A DNA stretch of 64,000 nt from Oscillospiraceae bacterium (GTDB lineage Bacteria; Bacillota; Clostridia; Oscillospirales; Ruminococcaceae), in contig CABIYQ010000001.1 in NCBI GenBank assembly GCA_902362965.1, forward strand, positions 1 to 64,000, read 5' to 3'. Of this stretch, positions 29,201 through 37,224 are shown piece after piece (positions within the stretch are counted from its first letter, which is position 1; each line of letters starts with the position of its first letter). A program made the position numbers and the translations under genes. The notes below the pieces were generated by a model. That model had not been told where the DNA came from. It saw nothing but the letters and a program-made list of their open reading frames with translations, and ran no database searches.

Positions 29201-29912
29201 CCACGTTTTCAATATTTGTAGAAAAAGTTGTATGACGGCAGTGATCAGACCAGTAGGTATCGATCATTCTGATTTCCGTAATTGTAGGATCACGCTTTTC
29301 AGTATCCTTGAAATATGACTGACAGAACTTAATATCATCAAAATCCATTGCCAGACCGAATTCCTTGATAAATGCATTCAGTCCTTTGTCATTAAGTCTG
29401 ATAAAGTTTTCAAGGACTTCGACCTTTTCAGGAATCTCATAATCTGTATCAAGTGTTTTTACGATATTCAGCGAAGCTTCACGGCTTTCAACTGGGTTGA
29501 TAAGATAGGATTTAAGTCTGGTGAATTCATCGTCTGTAAGACTGCCTTCAATAATATATATTTTTGTGTTTTTGACACGGCAGCGGTCTTTCTGTGTAAG
29601 TATCTGTATGCACTGCTCACAGCTGTCTGCACGTTGATCAAACTGTCCCGGCAGAAATTCAACTGCAAATATTCTTTCATTATTTATAAGAACAGGCAGT
29701 TCAGAATAAGTAACGTCTACGGCAGGCTCTGAAAATACAGTGTTTACGGACATTTCAAAGTCCTCACGGCTGAGTTTGTCAGCATCGTAACGGTTTAAAA
29801 TCCTGACTCCTGAAATATTCAGACGAAGAGCTGTCTGAATATCGTTTAAAACAGATTTTGCTTCAACAGCATATTCAGGTTTCTTTTCAACATAAATTCG
29901 GAATACAGACAT
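26208..29912 (-). CDS. purL: Phosphoribosylformylglycinamidine synthase, single-chain
   Basis: 1234 residues from the ATG at 29912 (GGAG six bases upstream); the frame extends to 29933 without a good site. It makes FGAM from FGAR, glutamine and ATP in purine synthesis. All parts are fused: a PurS-like N-terminus (FRIYVEKKPEYAVEAKSV), two PurM/AIRS-like halves (MIDTYWSDHCRHTTFSTNIE, MFKNETHNHPTEIEPFGGAA, CGAIGGKDSMSGTF), and a C-terminal class I glutaminase with VFPGTNCEYDTARAFE, the nucleophile Cys in MLGICNGFQALIKLG, and the His in PISHGEGRF. This long clade differs from the separate PurS/PurL/PurQ of Bacillus. Transcribed alone. Confidence 0.97.
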   Translation of the reverse strand: MSVFRIYVEKKPEYAVEAKSVLNDIQTALRLNISGVRILNRYDADKLSREDFEMSVNTVFSEPAVDVTYSELPVLINNERIFAVEFLPGQFDQRADSCEQCIQILTQKDRCRVKNTKIYIIEGSLTDDEFTRLKSYLINPVESREASLNIVKTLDTDYEIPEKVEVLENFIRLNDKGLNAFIKEFGLAMDFDDIKFCQSYFKDTEKRDPTITEIRMIDTYWSDHCRHTTFSTNIENVDIETPYIKETYDEYLEIRSELGREEKPVTLMDMATLAVKKLKADGKLNDLDESEEINACSVKIKVNTENGEEDWILMFKNETHNHPTEIEPFGGAATCLGGAIRDPLSGRSYVYQAMRVTGAANPLVPVEDTISGKLPQRKITLGAANGYSSYGNQIGLATGHVSEIYHPGYVAKRLEIGAVVGAAPAENIRREAPAPGDVVVLLGGKTGRDGCGGATGSSKSHTLESLEHCGAEVQKGNPPEERKLQRLFRNPDVTKMIKRCNDFGAGGVSVAIGELTDGLVIDLNAVPKKYEGLDGTEIAISESQERMAVVIAKEDVERFLNEAHKENLEATVVADVMEEPRLKMNWNGVTIVDLSREFLNSNGAPKYTDIKIKKPDIKVLNTYTDNPEGWDALMANLNVCSQKGLVEKFDSTIGASTVLMPFGGKYQLTPTQAMAAKIPVLKGQTDTCSIMGWGYNPFISEKSPYHGAMLAVVESIAKVVAAGGKYEHCWLTFQEYFERTQNNPERWGKPMAALLGAFKAQLEMGCGAIGGKDSMSGTFENIDVPPTLVSFAVSTASSRKIVSPEFKDTDSTVIMIKPDYDENSLPVFESVKNCFAYVEDMIENGRAKAVWTVSGGGVAEGIAKMCFGNRIGFAFENKLSEEELFLPHYGSFIIEIDGEALENEIVLGKTKQEYNIFTKSYTLSLDSLQKTWENKLEPVFPCRIKTTLSAVEAYEFNAAKRAFPSIKAAVPKVFIPVFPGTNCEYDTARAFERAGAEAQIMVVKNLSASDIEDSIEEAAKIIKQSQIIMIPGGFSGGDEPDGSGKFITAFFRNPKVKDAVHELLKKRDGLMLGICNGFQALIKLGLVPYGEITDMTNESPTLTFNTIARHQSMMVNTRIASNKSPWLANSNVGDIHAIPISHGEGRFVAPQSLIVQLANNGQIATQYVDLNGKPSMDIRFNPNTSMEAIEGITSPDGRVLGKMGHSERIGFDVCKNVTGIKDQGIFENGVRYFK

Positions 29913-29955
29913 ATTATGCTCCATTCTCCGCAATTAAAGTGTATTGTATATATTT

Positions 29956-29984
29956 AAACGGTATACTTGCGGAAAATACCGTTT
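29956..29984 (-). terminator. Hairpin between mtaB and purL
   Basis: Arms AAACGGTAT/ATACCGTTT (29956-29964, 29976-29984). No T run follows on the minus strand, so it could be a weak terminator for mtaB or a leader structure of purL. The flanking CTACCGACAG looked briefly like part of a purine riboswitch but the aptamer is not present. Confidence 0.3.
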
Positions 29985-30004
29985 CAGACTGTCGGTAGAT
30001 TTAA

Positions 30005-31303
30005 TTAAACCAATTCACCTATACAACAGTCTTTTTTACTTTCTACTATTTTAACATAAAAAATCATTCTGCGCAAACTTTTTTCGGATTTTTTTGCCGG
30101 AATTTTTATTAATGTGTAATTTGGTGTAAATCCTTGGTGAAATTCAGGAGAGCTTTCACGCTCAAAAAGTACCGGAACTGTCATTCCGACTTGCGTTTTC
30201 ATAAATCTTTCCGTTAGCTGTGATCCGGCTGATTTCATTATTTTAGCTCTTTGAGCTTTGATATTTTCGGAAACCTGATTTTTCATTTCTGCGGCTTTTG
30301 TGCCCGGTCTTACAGAATATGGAAAAACATGTATTTTTGAAAATCCTATTTTTTCTGCAAATTTCAAAGATTCTTCAAAATCTTTATCGGTTTCGTCCGG
30401 AAAACCGACCATTATATCGGTGGTAAATGACGCATTGCTAAAATATTTTCTTATTCTGCATACAAGGTCGTAGTATTGTTCACAATTATAATGACGGTTC
30501 ATATTTTTCAGCGTTTTGTCACAGCCGCTTTGTAGAGATAAATGAAAATGAGGACAGAATTGAGGAAGCTTTGACAGACGTTCAAGGTCGCTGTCAGTAA
30601 TGATTTCCGGTTCAAGAGAGCCGAGCCTTACACGTTCTACGCCTTTTATTTTACAGCATACTTCAACTGCATCTGCTAGGCAGAGGTCAAATTCTTTTCC
30701 GTAAAAGGCAAGATTTATCCCTACAAGAACAATTTCCTTATGACCGTTTGCAGCTAGTTCTTTTATTTCTTCTTTTAAGGTTTCAATAGGTTTAGAACGG
30801 CATCTTCCTCGTGCATAAGGAATAATGCAGTAGCTGCAAAATTGATTACAGCCGTCCTGTATTTTGACAAATGCTCTTGTTTTATTTTTAAATTCGCTGC
30901 ATTTGATATTTTCAAAATCATCGCATTTTTCGTATGATGTAATGTGAATGATCTGCTCTTTTTTTTCAATGTGCCGTTTTACAAGCTCCGGAATTTTATT
31001 TCTGTTTCTTGTTCCGGTTACTATATCTGCTTCCGGAAGCTTGTCTGCTATATCCGGAGAAGCCTGAGGGAGACAGCCGGTAAGAACTATAACGGCATCC
31101 GGATTCAATTTTCTTATACGTTTTAAAGTATGAATCGTTTTGCTGTCTCCCGAGGAGGTTACAGTACAGGAATTAATTATGATTACGTCGGCATCGGCAG
31201 GAGTATCCGAAATATCGTAATTTTCCGATATAAAGATTTCTTTAATGCTTTCGGTTTCATATTGATTTACTTTACAGCCGAAGCTGATAAAATGAGCATT
31301 CAT
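30005..31303 (-). CDS. mtaB: tRNA (t6A37) methylthiotransferase
   Basis: 432 residues. Domains in order: UPF0004 with three Cys (FGCKVNQYE, INSCTV, LTGCLPQ), a radical SAM core with CNQFCSYCIIPYARGRCRS, and a C-terminal TRAM region. It adds a methylthio group to t6A at position 37 of ANN-decoding tRNAs, giving ms2t6A. The N-terminal MNAHFISFGCKVNQYE and IIINSCTVT place it with MtaB/YqeV rather than MiaB or RimO. The start at 31303 has GAAAGG upstream. Single gene, divergent from the HPr-like gene. Confidence 0.94.
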   Translation of the reverse strand: MNAHFISFGCKVNQYETESIKEIFISENYDISDTPADADVIIINSCTVTSSGDSKTIHTLKRIRKLNPDAVIVLTGCLPQASPDIADKLPEADIVTGTRNRNKIPELVKRHIEKKEQIIHITSYEKCDDFENIKCSEFKNKTRAFVKIQDGCNQFCSYCIIPYARGRCRSKPIETLKEEIKELAANGHKEIVLVGINLAFYGKEFDLCLADAVEVCCKIKGVERVRLGSLEPEIITDSDLERLSKLPQFCPHFHLSLQSGCDKTLKNMNRHYNCEQYYDLVCRIRKYFSNASFTTDIMVGFPDETDKDFEESLKFAEKIGFSKIHVFPYSVRPGTKAAEMKNQVSENIKAQRAKIMKSAGSQLTERFMKTQVGMTVPVLFERESSPEFHQGFTPNYTLIKIPAKKSEKSLRRMIFYVKIVESKKDCCIGELV

Positions 31304-31454
31304 ATTTTTTACCTTTCGTTAAATAATGTGTTTATGTTTAACAAATTTAAACAATGTATATTGTGCAGACATTACAAAATAATCAAGGTGAATAAAAACA
31401 GACTGAATGTCAGCTTATTCATTATACTAAATTTACGAAAATATTTCAATTGTA

Positions 31455-31483
31455 TTGACTTTATTTTTTAAGAGTGGTATTAT
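31455..31483 (+). promoter_or_regulatory. Promoter of the HPr-like gene
   Basis: TTGACT (31455-31460) and TATTAT (31478-31483), 17-base spacer; the leader to the ATG at 31552 is about 60 bases. Confidence 0.6.
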
Positions 31484-31551
31484 TTATACAGCGGAAAGAA
31501 ATTATAAAAATTCCGCATGAAGTAATTGCTTGTAATTTAGGAGGTATAATT

Positions 31552-31782
31552 ATGGTAACTTATAAGATTTCTCTGGCAGCAATCAATGATGTAAAAGATT
31601 TTGTGAACATGGTAATGAGATATGACTTTGACGTTGATTTGATTTCAGGCAGATATGCTGTAGATGCAAAGTCAATTATGGGTATTTTCAGTCTTGATCT
31701 TTCAAAGCCTATCGAACTTAAGGCTCATACAGATGAACCCGGTGATTTTGCAAAGGATATTGAAAAATATATTGTAAAATAA
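31552..31782 (+). CDS. HPr-like protein lacking the catalytic His
   Basis: 76 residues. The start at 31552 is fixed by AGGAGG seven bases upstream; an earlier in-frame ATG at 31474 lies inside the promoter. It has the HPr fold pattern, with the regulatory serine loop VDAKSIMGIFSLDLSKPIEL aligned to HPr Ser46. The segment that in HPr reads GIHARPA is here INDVKDF, so His15 and Arg17 are absent and it cannot carry phosphate in the PTS relay. This recalls Bacillus Crh, which keeps Ser46 but loses His15 and acts in catabolite repression with CcpA. A Crh-like regulatory role is inferred. No PTS or hprK gene is in the window. Confidence 0.82.
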   Translation: MVTYKISLAAINDVKDFVNMVMRYDFDVDLISGRYAVDAKSIMGIFSLDLSKPIELKAHTDEPGDFAKDIEKYIVK

Positions 31783-31826
31783 TAGTAAAGTAATATTGTG
31801 GAATTTGCTTTTAAGCGCAGATAGTA

Positions 31827-31856
31827 AAAGCCGTCGGTAAAAGAACTGACGGCTTT
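31827..31856 (+). terminator. Terminator of the HPr-like gene
   Basis: Arms AAAGCCGTC/GACGGCTTT, then AATTTTTTTT on the plus strand. Confidence 0.85.
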
Positions 31857-31916
31857 AATTTTTTTTAAAATATTTGCATATAATTTCCATAATAATACTT
31901 TTTTGGGAGAGTTGTT

Positions 31917-33047
31917 ATGAAAAAAATCATATCATTGTGTATATCTGCGCTTTTATTTATTATTACTCCCTGTACTTGCTTTGCGGAGGAAGAAACCAAG
32001 AACTATGTACAGTGTACTCTGCTTATGGAAGCTTCCACAGGGACTGTAATAAGTGAGGAAAATGGCTATAAACGTGTTCCTCAGGGTACGCTTAACAAGC
32101 TTATGACTGTTCTTCTTACAGCTGAGGAAATTGAATGCGGTAAGATATCGGTTGATACGAAGCTTACAGCCAGCGCTAATGCAAATCAACAGCAGGGAGC
32201 GGTAGTATGGCTTATGCAAGGAGAAACAATAACTGTTGACGAATTGCTTAAAGCCGTTATAATCGGAAATGCAAATGATGCGTCAATGGTGCTGGCGGAA
32301 GAGATCGGCGGAGATGAAAATGAATTTGTCGGCATGATGAATGCCAGAGCATTTGAACTGGGGATGAGAGATACTGTATTTAAAAACTGTGCCGGATATG
32401 ATGCGCAGGGGCAGTATTCTACCGCCTATGACACAGCTTTGCTTACACGTGAACTTTTAAAGTATGATTTTCTTAAAAATTATATGACTTCCTGGATGGA
32501 TAGTGTACGAAACGGTCAGACAGAACTTGTAAATGAAAACAGACTGGTGAGAACATATGAAGGTATTCTGGGAGTTAAGGCGGGGCATTCTGAGGAATCA
32601 GGATATACTTTATCACTTGCGGCAGAAAGGGACGGTCAGGTATATATATCAGTTGTTATGGGATGTTCGGACAAGGATGAAAGATTTGCTGTGGGGAAAT
32701 CGCTTTTAGCGGCAGGATTTTCTTCGTATAAGGTAACTACTCCGGCGTTCTCAAATGAATTTTTAAAGCCGCTTTCAGTTCATCACGGCGTTGACGATGC
32801 TGTTGAAATTGAAGCAGAGGATCTGACGGGATTGGTCGTTCCTAAAAGCGGCGATGAGCTAAGTTCTGTTATTTTTATACCGGAATATGTTGAAGCACCT
32901 GTAAAAAAAGGTCAGAAAATTGGTACGGTAGGCTTTTACAACGGAGACGCATTGCTTTATGAAACCAATCTTATTGCTTCGGAATCAGTTGAATGTATGA
33001 CCTTTTCAATAGCATTGAAAAAATATTTGTACATTATGTATAAATAA
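31917..33047 (+). CDS. Exported D-Ala-D-Ala carboxypeptidase homologue with altered active site
   Basis: 376 residues with a signal peptide (KKIISLCISALLFIITPCTC, cleavage after CFA-E). It aligns along the S11 family with the 5113-6129 protein. The three active-site motifs are all changed: the SxxK nucleophile motif is TLNK (58-61), the SxN motif is NAN (118-120), and KTG is KAG (221-223). The family-typical C-terminal beta domain is present (VVPKSGDELSSVIFIPEYVE) and ends in a hydrophobic stretch that could hold it at the membrane. If the alignment is right, it may be a catalytically dead or weak penicillin-binding homologue with a structural or sensing role. The DNA is unambiguous with no frameshift. 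The ribosome site is GGGAG. Confidence 0.85.
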   Translation: MKKIISLCISALLFIITPCTCFAEEETKNYVQCTLLMEASTGTVISEENGYKRVPQGTLNKLMTVLLTAEEIECGKISVDTKLTASANANQQQGAVVWLMQGETITVDELLKAVIIGNANDASMVLAEEIGGDENEFVGMMNARAFELGMRDTVFKNCAGYDAQGQYSTAYDTALLTRELLKYDFLKNYMTSWMDSVRNGQTELVNENRLVRTYEGILGVKAGHSEESGYTLSLAAERDGQVYISVVMGCSDKDERFAVGKSLLAAGFSSYKVTTPAFSNEFLKPLSVHHGVDDAVEIEAEDLTGLVVPKSGDELSSVIFIPEYVEAPVKKGQKIGTVGFYNGDALLYETNLIASESVECMTFSIALKKYLYIMYK

Positions 33048-33091
33048 ATCGCTTGATAATTGTAAGTAATAAACAATAATGAAGTTATGTC

Positions 33092-33120
33092 TTGAAAATA
33101 AAAAGGAAATATAGTAAAAT
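33092..33120 (+). promoter_or_regulatory. Promoter of pgi
   Basis: TTGAAA (33092-33097) and TAAAAT (33115-33120), 17-base spacer. Confidence 0.5.
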
Positions 33121-33185
33121 GATAAGGGTAAGAATATATTGAGAAAAATTTTAATTATGCTTATTATTGACTGGAGGAAACTGAA

Positions 33186-34520
33186 ATGTCTTTGAAGTTG
33201 AACGGCAAATATGTTCAGAAATTTGTTAACGAAGATGAAATGAGCGGTATCAAGGCTCAGGTGGAAACTGCGGCTAAGGTTCTGCATGACAGAACAGGTC
33301 TTGGCAATGATTTTCTTGGCTGGCTTGATCTGCCGGTAGATTACGATAAGGAAGAATTTTCCAGAATTAAGGCTGCCGCTGAAAAGATTAATAAAACAGC
33401 CGATGTTCTTATTGTAATCGGTATCGGCGGTTCTTATCTTGGAGCCAGAGCAGCTATTGAACTGCTGAAATCTCCATTCTATAATAATATGAAAAAAGAT
33501 ACTCCTGATATTTATTATGTCGGCAACAATATTAATCCGACATACCTTCAGGAAATTCTTTCTATTTGTGAGGGTAGGGATATTGCGGTAAATGTTATAT
33601 CAAAATCCGGTACAACTACCGAACCTGCACTTGCTTTCAGAATCTTCAAAAAGCTTGTTGAAGATAAGTATGGACGTGATGAAGCAAAGGAAAGAATTTT
33701 CTGTACCACAGACAAGGCGAGGGGAACACTTAAAAATCTTGCCGATGCCGAAGGATATGAAACATTTGTTATTCCTGATGATGTAGGCGGACGTTATTCA
33801 GTGCTTACAGCAGTAGGACTTCTTCCAATTGCAGTGGCAGGCTGTGACATTGACGGACTTATGAAGGGTGCAGCACAGGCAAGAGAAGATTTTTCAGCTG
33901 ATTTTGACAATAACGACTGTTATAAATATGCGGCTCTTAGAAATATTCTTTATCGTAAGGGTAAAGCAGTTGAGCTTATGGTTTCATATGATCCTGCATT
34001 CTGCATGATGTTAGAATGGTATAAGCAGCTCTTTGGTGAAAGTGAAGGTAAGGATAACAAGGGTATTTTACCGGATTCAGTTGTATTCTCAACAGATTTG
34101 CATTCAATGGGTCAGTTTATTCAGGACGGTTCCAGAATTATGTTTGAAACTGTTATTGATATTAAAAATCCTAAGCAGGATCTTTTCCTTGAAGACGATG
34201 CTGAAAATATTGACGGTTTGAATTTCCTGACAAATCAGAATATGTCAGTAGTAAACAGAAAGGCTTTTGAAGGTACTGTATTAGCTCATACAGAAGGCGG
34301 CGTTCCTAATATTATTCTGGAGCTTGACAAGATAGATGAAGAAAATCTCGGATATATGATTTATTTCTTTGAAAAGGCTTGTGCAGTATCAGGATATGTT
34401 ATGGGGGTAAATCCGTTTAATCAGCCGGGCGTTGAAAGCTATAAATCCAATATGTTTGCACTTCTCGGCAAGCCGGGTTATGAAGATCAGAAAGAGGCAC
34501 TGGAGGCTAAGCTGAGATAA
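33186..34520 (+). CDS. pgi: Glucose-6-phosphate isomerase
   Basis: 444 residues, the shorter Firmicute form. It interconverts glucose-6-phosphate and fructose-6-phosphate in glycolysis. Visible motifs: [37 protein letters not shown] for the phosphate site, the catalytic Glu in [27 protein letters not shown], and [17 protein letters not shown] near the end with the catalytic Lys. The start follows GGAGG by seven bases. No T-run terminator follows; instead there is a chain of small hairpins before the next gene. Confidence 0.97.
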   Translation: MSLKLNGKYVQKFVNEDEMSGIKAQVETAAKVLHDRTGLGNDFLGWLDLPVDYDKEEFSRIKAAAEKINKTADVLIVIGIGGSYLGARAAIELLKSPFYNNMKKDTPDIYYVGNNINPTYLQEILSICEGRDIAVNVISKSGTTTEPALAFRIFKKLVEDKYGRDEAKERIFCTTDKARGTLKNLADAEGYETFVIPDDVGGRYSVLTAVGLLPIAVAGCDIDGLMKGAAQAREDFSADFDNNDCYKYAALRNILYRKGKAVELMVSYDPAFCMMLEWYKQLFGESEGKDNKGILPDSVVFSTDLHSMGQFIQDGSRIMFETVIDIKNPKQDLFLEDDAENIDGLNFLTNQNMSVVNRKAFEGTVLAHTEGGVPNIILELDKIDEENLGYMIYFFEKACAVSGYVMGVNPFNQPGVESYKSNMFALLGKPGYEDQKEALEAKLR

Positions 34521-34527
34521 TTAAAAA

Positions 34528-34640
34528 ACACTTATATGAGTGTCCTTGAGGATATTCATTTAAGAATGCTGTGACCTGATTTAAGGTCCTGCAATAAAAC
34601 GCATTATACAATGCAGCAATATTTATGTCATGCGTATGAC
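34528..34640 (+). other. Row of four small hairpins between pgi and a P-loop gene
   Basis: Four short perfect inverted repeats in 113 bases: ACACT/AGTGT (34528-34543), GACCT/AGGTC (34573-34588), GCATT/AATGC (34601-34614) and GTCAT/ATGAC (34627-34640), the last ending just before the GGAAGGAG ribosome site. None is followed by a T run. I match this to no known riboswitch; it may be a processing or translation-control leader. Confidence 0.4.
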
Positions 34641-34655
34641 GGAAGGAGTTTATAA

Positions 34656-35063
34656 ATGATTAAGTTAATAACAGGCAAAAAGGGTACAGGTAAAACAAAA
34701 GTTCTTATCGATATGATCAATGATGCAGTTAAGTCAACAAACGGCGATCTAATCTGTATTGAAAAGGGAGCTAAGCTTACTTATGACATCAGCTATAAGG
34801 TAAGACTTGTTGATGCAGAACGTTTTAATGTTTCAGGTTACGATTCATTCTATGGTTTTGTTGCCGGAATGCTCGCAGGAAATTACGATATCAAGGAAAT
34901 CTTTGTTGATTCAATTCTTAAAATCGGCGGTACTGATTTTGATGAATTCGGCATTATGCTTGATAAGCTGGACAAGCTTACAGGCGATGACACACAGGTT
35001 ATTTTCACAGTTTCAGCTGATAATGAAGAACTGCCTGCAAGTGTTACAAAATTTGCCGATTAA
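34656..35063 (+). CDS. Small P-loop protein of unknown function
   Basis: 135 residues. It begins MIKLITGKKGTGKTKVLIDM, a clear Walker A motif (GKKGTGKT), and has a Walker B-like strand DIKEIFVDSILKIGG. The rest is Asp/Glu-rich and soluble (DEFGIMLDKLDKLTGDDTQV). It is too short for a full AAA or ABC module; it most resembles a minimal ATPase or nucleotide-binding core. I do not recognise a named family. The start has AAGGAG eight bases upstream. It lies between pgi and the yceD promoter, and no transcriptional partner is obvious. Confidence 0.75.
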   Translation: MIKLITGKKGTGKTKVLIDMINDAVKSTNGDLICIEKGAKLTYDISYKVRLVDAERFNVSGYDSFYGFVAGMLAGNYDIKEIFVDSILKIGGTDFDEFGIMLDKLDKLTGDDTQVIFTVSADNEELPASVTKFAD

Positions 35064-35074
35064 TAAAAAAAGTA

Positions 35075-35103
35075 TTGACAATAAGCGACGTTTTGTATAT
35101 AAT
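35075..35103 (+). promoter_or_regulatory. Consensus promoter of yceD-rpmF
   Basis: Perfect TTGACA (35075-35080) and TATAAT (35098-35103), 17-base spacer, the strongest promoter in the window, fitting a ribosomal-protein unit. Confidence 0.8.
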
Positions 35104-35135
35104 AGAATTTGTGATGCTTGTAAGGGAGTAAATTT

Positions 35136-35585
35136 ATGACAGCGGATTTACGTCAGGTTTTTAATATAATCGGAGAGCGTAAGGAATTTGAGTTTGAAAT
35201 TCCTCTTGCCGAATTGGAACAGTCATGCGGCTATGATTTTGCAGGATCTGTAACAGTTTCCGGAAGCTTTTATAATCGTGCTGACGTTGTTCATATGGAT
35301 TATTCCGTAAAGTTTACATTAAATATCGTCTGTGACAGATGCTTGAAAGAATTGAAAAGGGATTATTTCTATGAATTTAAGCATGTAATTGTCAGTGCCT
35401 TAAATTCTGACAACGATGAATATATTGTTGCGGAAAATTATAGGGTCGATGTAAATGAGATTGCTCTTTCGGACTTGCTTCTTGAACTGCCAACCAAACT
35501 GCTTTGCAGTGATGATTGCATGGGACTTTGCCCTGTGTGCGGCTGTGACTTGAACGAATCCGAGTGTAATTGCCAAAAAAACTGA
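35136..35585 (+). CDS. yceD: YceD/DUF177 family protein
   Basis: 149 residues. The family pattern is visible: N-terminal beta-rich part (EFEFEIPLAELEQSCGYDFA), a central CDRCLKELKRDY pair, and the C-terminal zinc-type motif LCSDDCMGLCPVCGCDLNES ending CNC. YceD is linked to 23S rRNA accumulation and almost always lies directly upstream of rpmF, as here (35-base gap). Its exact role is not settled. The start follows GGGAG by eight bases. Confidence 0.9.
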   Translation: MTADLRQVFNIIGERKEFEFEIPLAELEQSCGYDFAGSVTVSGSFYNRADVVHMDYSVKFTLNIVCDRCLKELKRDYFYEFKHVIVSALNSDNDEYIVAENYRVDVNEIALSDLLLELPTKLLCSDDCMGLCPVCGCDLNESECNCQKN

Positions 35586-35620
35586 GCTTTGTTGAAGCAA
35601 AGCTGTAAGGAGGTGCCGGA

Positions 35621-35806
35621 ATGGCTGTACCAAAGAGAAAAACTTCCAAGGCTAGACGTGATAAAAGACGTTCTGCTGTTTGGAAGCTGGATGCACCTGC
35701 GTTCAGCAGATGCGATAACTGCGGTGAATTAAAGGCTCCGCATAAGGTTTGTAAGAATTGTGGATTCTACAAGGGCGTTGAGGTTATCAAAATGGATGCC
35801 GAATAA
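35621..35806 (+). CDS. rpmF: 50S ribosomal protein L32
   Basis: 61 residues: the basic N-terminus [17 protein letters not shown], then a zinc ribbon [18 protein letters not shown] with two CxxC pairs. It is the zinc-containing (C+) form of L32. GGAGG lies seven bases ahead of the ATG. Second gene of the yceD-rpmF unit. Confidence 0.97.
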   Translation: MAVPKRKTSKARRDKRRSAVWKLDAPAFSRCDNCGELKAPHKVCKNCGFYKGVEVIKMDAE

Positions 35807-35818
35807 TGCTTGAGAGGA

Positions 35819-35844
35819 GGAGAGGAGGAGCAATCTTCCTCTCC
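35819..35844 (+). terminator. Terminator of yceD-rpmF
   Basis: GGAGAGGAGG/CTTCCTCTCC arms with one G-T pair, then TTTCCGTTT on the plus strand. Confidence 0.65.
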
Positions 35845-35901
35845 TTTCCGTTTATATAAGATTTTTTATGTTAAAACTAAATAAAGAAAGGGGATGTTTA
35901 A

Positions 35902-37224
35902 ATGTCATTGCCTGTAGTTGCAGTGGTTGGACGTCCAAATGTCGGAAAATCAACACTGTTTAATAAATTGGTAGGTCAGCGGATTTCTATAGTTGAGGAT
36001 ACTCCCGGCGTTACCAGAGATAGAATTTATTCAAAATGCGAGTGGCGTGCCAGAGAATTTATGGTAGTCGATACCGGAGGTATTGAACCGGCGTCCGACG
36101 ATATTATCCTGTCCCAGATGAGACGTCAGGCAGAGCTTGCTATTGAAAGAGCTGATGTTATTGTTCTGGTAACGGATGTCAGGTGCGGAGTGACTTCAAC
36201 TGATCATGAGGTTGCTTTAATGCTTCAAAAAAGCGGGAAACCTGTGGTGCTTGCAGTAAACAAATGTGATACTATCGGTGAAACTCCTGTTGAAATATAT
36301 GAATTTTATAATCTTGGTCTGGGAGATCCTTTTCCGATCTCTTCTCAGCATGGTCATGGAACAGGAGATCTGCTTGATGAAATATTTAAATATTTTCCTG
36401 ATGATAAAACAGAGGATTACGAAGAGGATTACATTAAGGTTGCTATTATAGGAAAACCGAATGTGGGTAAGTCTTCTTTGATAAATAAAATAGCAGGTGA
36501 AGAACGGGTAATCGTTTCAAATATTGCCGGTACTACCCGTGACGCAACGGATACTGTCATTGAAAATGATGAAGGTAAATTTGTATTTATTGATACGGCA
36601 GGAATCAGAAAAAAATCAAAGGTAAATGAAAGAATAGAACATTACAGTGTGCTGCGTGCATATATGGCTGTTGACAGAGCTGACGTATGCGTTATCGTCA
36701 TTGATGCTGAAGTGGGATTTACTGAACAGGATTCAAAAATTGCCGGTTATGCTCATGAACAGGGAAAAGCGTCAATAATTGCTGTAAATAAATGGGATGC
36801 AATTGAAAAAGGCGATAATACAATGAAGGAATTTCAGACGAAATTGGAAAATGACTTTAGCTTTATGTCATATGTTCCTTTTATTTTCATATCTGCTAAG
36901 ACCGGACAAAGAGTGAATAAGCTGTTTGAGATGATAAAATATGTCAATGAGCAGAATTGTATGAGAATTTCAACAGGTATGCTAAACGATGTTCTTGCAT
37001 ATGCTACTACAAGAGTACAGCCGCCTTCGGATAAAGGCAGAAGACTGAAAATTTATTATATGACGCAGGCGTCTACTAAACCGCCTACATTTGTAACTTT
37101 TGTAAATCGTTCTGATTTATTCCACTTTTCATATCAGCGTTATCTTGAAAATCAGATAAGAGGCACATTCGGACTTTCCGGTACGCCTGTAAGATTTGTA
37201 GTAAGGGAACGAGGAGACAAATAA
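35902..37224 (+). CDS. der: Ribosome-assembly GTPase Der
   Basis: 440 residues with two tandem GTPase domains and a C-terminal KH-like domain. First domain: G1 GRPNVGKSTLFNKL, DTPGVTRDR, DTGG, NKCD. Second: GKPNVGKSSLINKI, AGTTRDATD, DTAG, NKWD. The KH-like part starts near residue 350 (RVQPPSDKGRRLKIYYMTQA). Der (EngA) is essential for 50S subunit maturation. It heads a der-plsY-gpsA operon; its stop overlaps the plsY start by one base (TAATG). Confidence 0.98.
   Translation: MSLPVVAVVGRPNVGKSTLFNKLVGQRISIVEDTPGVTRDRIYSKCEWRAREFMVVDTGGIEPASDDIILSQMRRQAELAIERADVIVLVTDVRCGVTSTDHEVALMLQKSGKPVVLAVNKCDTIGETPVEIYEFYNLGLGDPFPISSQHGHGTGDLLDEIFKYFPDDKTEDYEEDYIKVAIIGKPNVGKSSLINKIAGEERVIVSNIAGTTRDATDTVIENDEGKFVFIDTAGIRKKSKVNERIEHYSVLRAYMAVDRADVCVIVIDAEVGFTEQDSKIAGYAHEQGKASIIAVNKWDAIEKGDNTMKEFQTKLENDFSFMSYVPFIFISAKTGQRVNKLFEMIKYVNEQNCMRISTGMLNDVLAYATTRVQPPSDKGRRLKIYYMTQASTKPPTFVTFVNRSDLFHFSYQRYLENQIRGTFGLSGTPVRFVVRERGDK

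Noticed and set aside
29941..30004. Possible purine riboswitch ahead of purL
   Set aside because: Only a CTACCGACAG fragment and one hairpin are present; the loop-loop pairing sequences and closing stem of the aptamer are missing.
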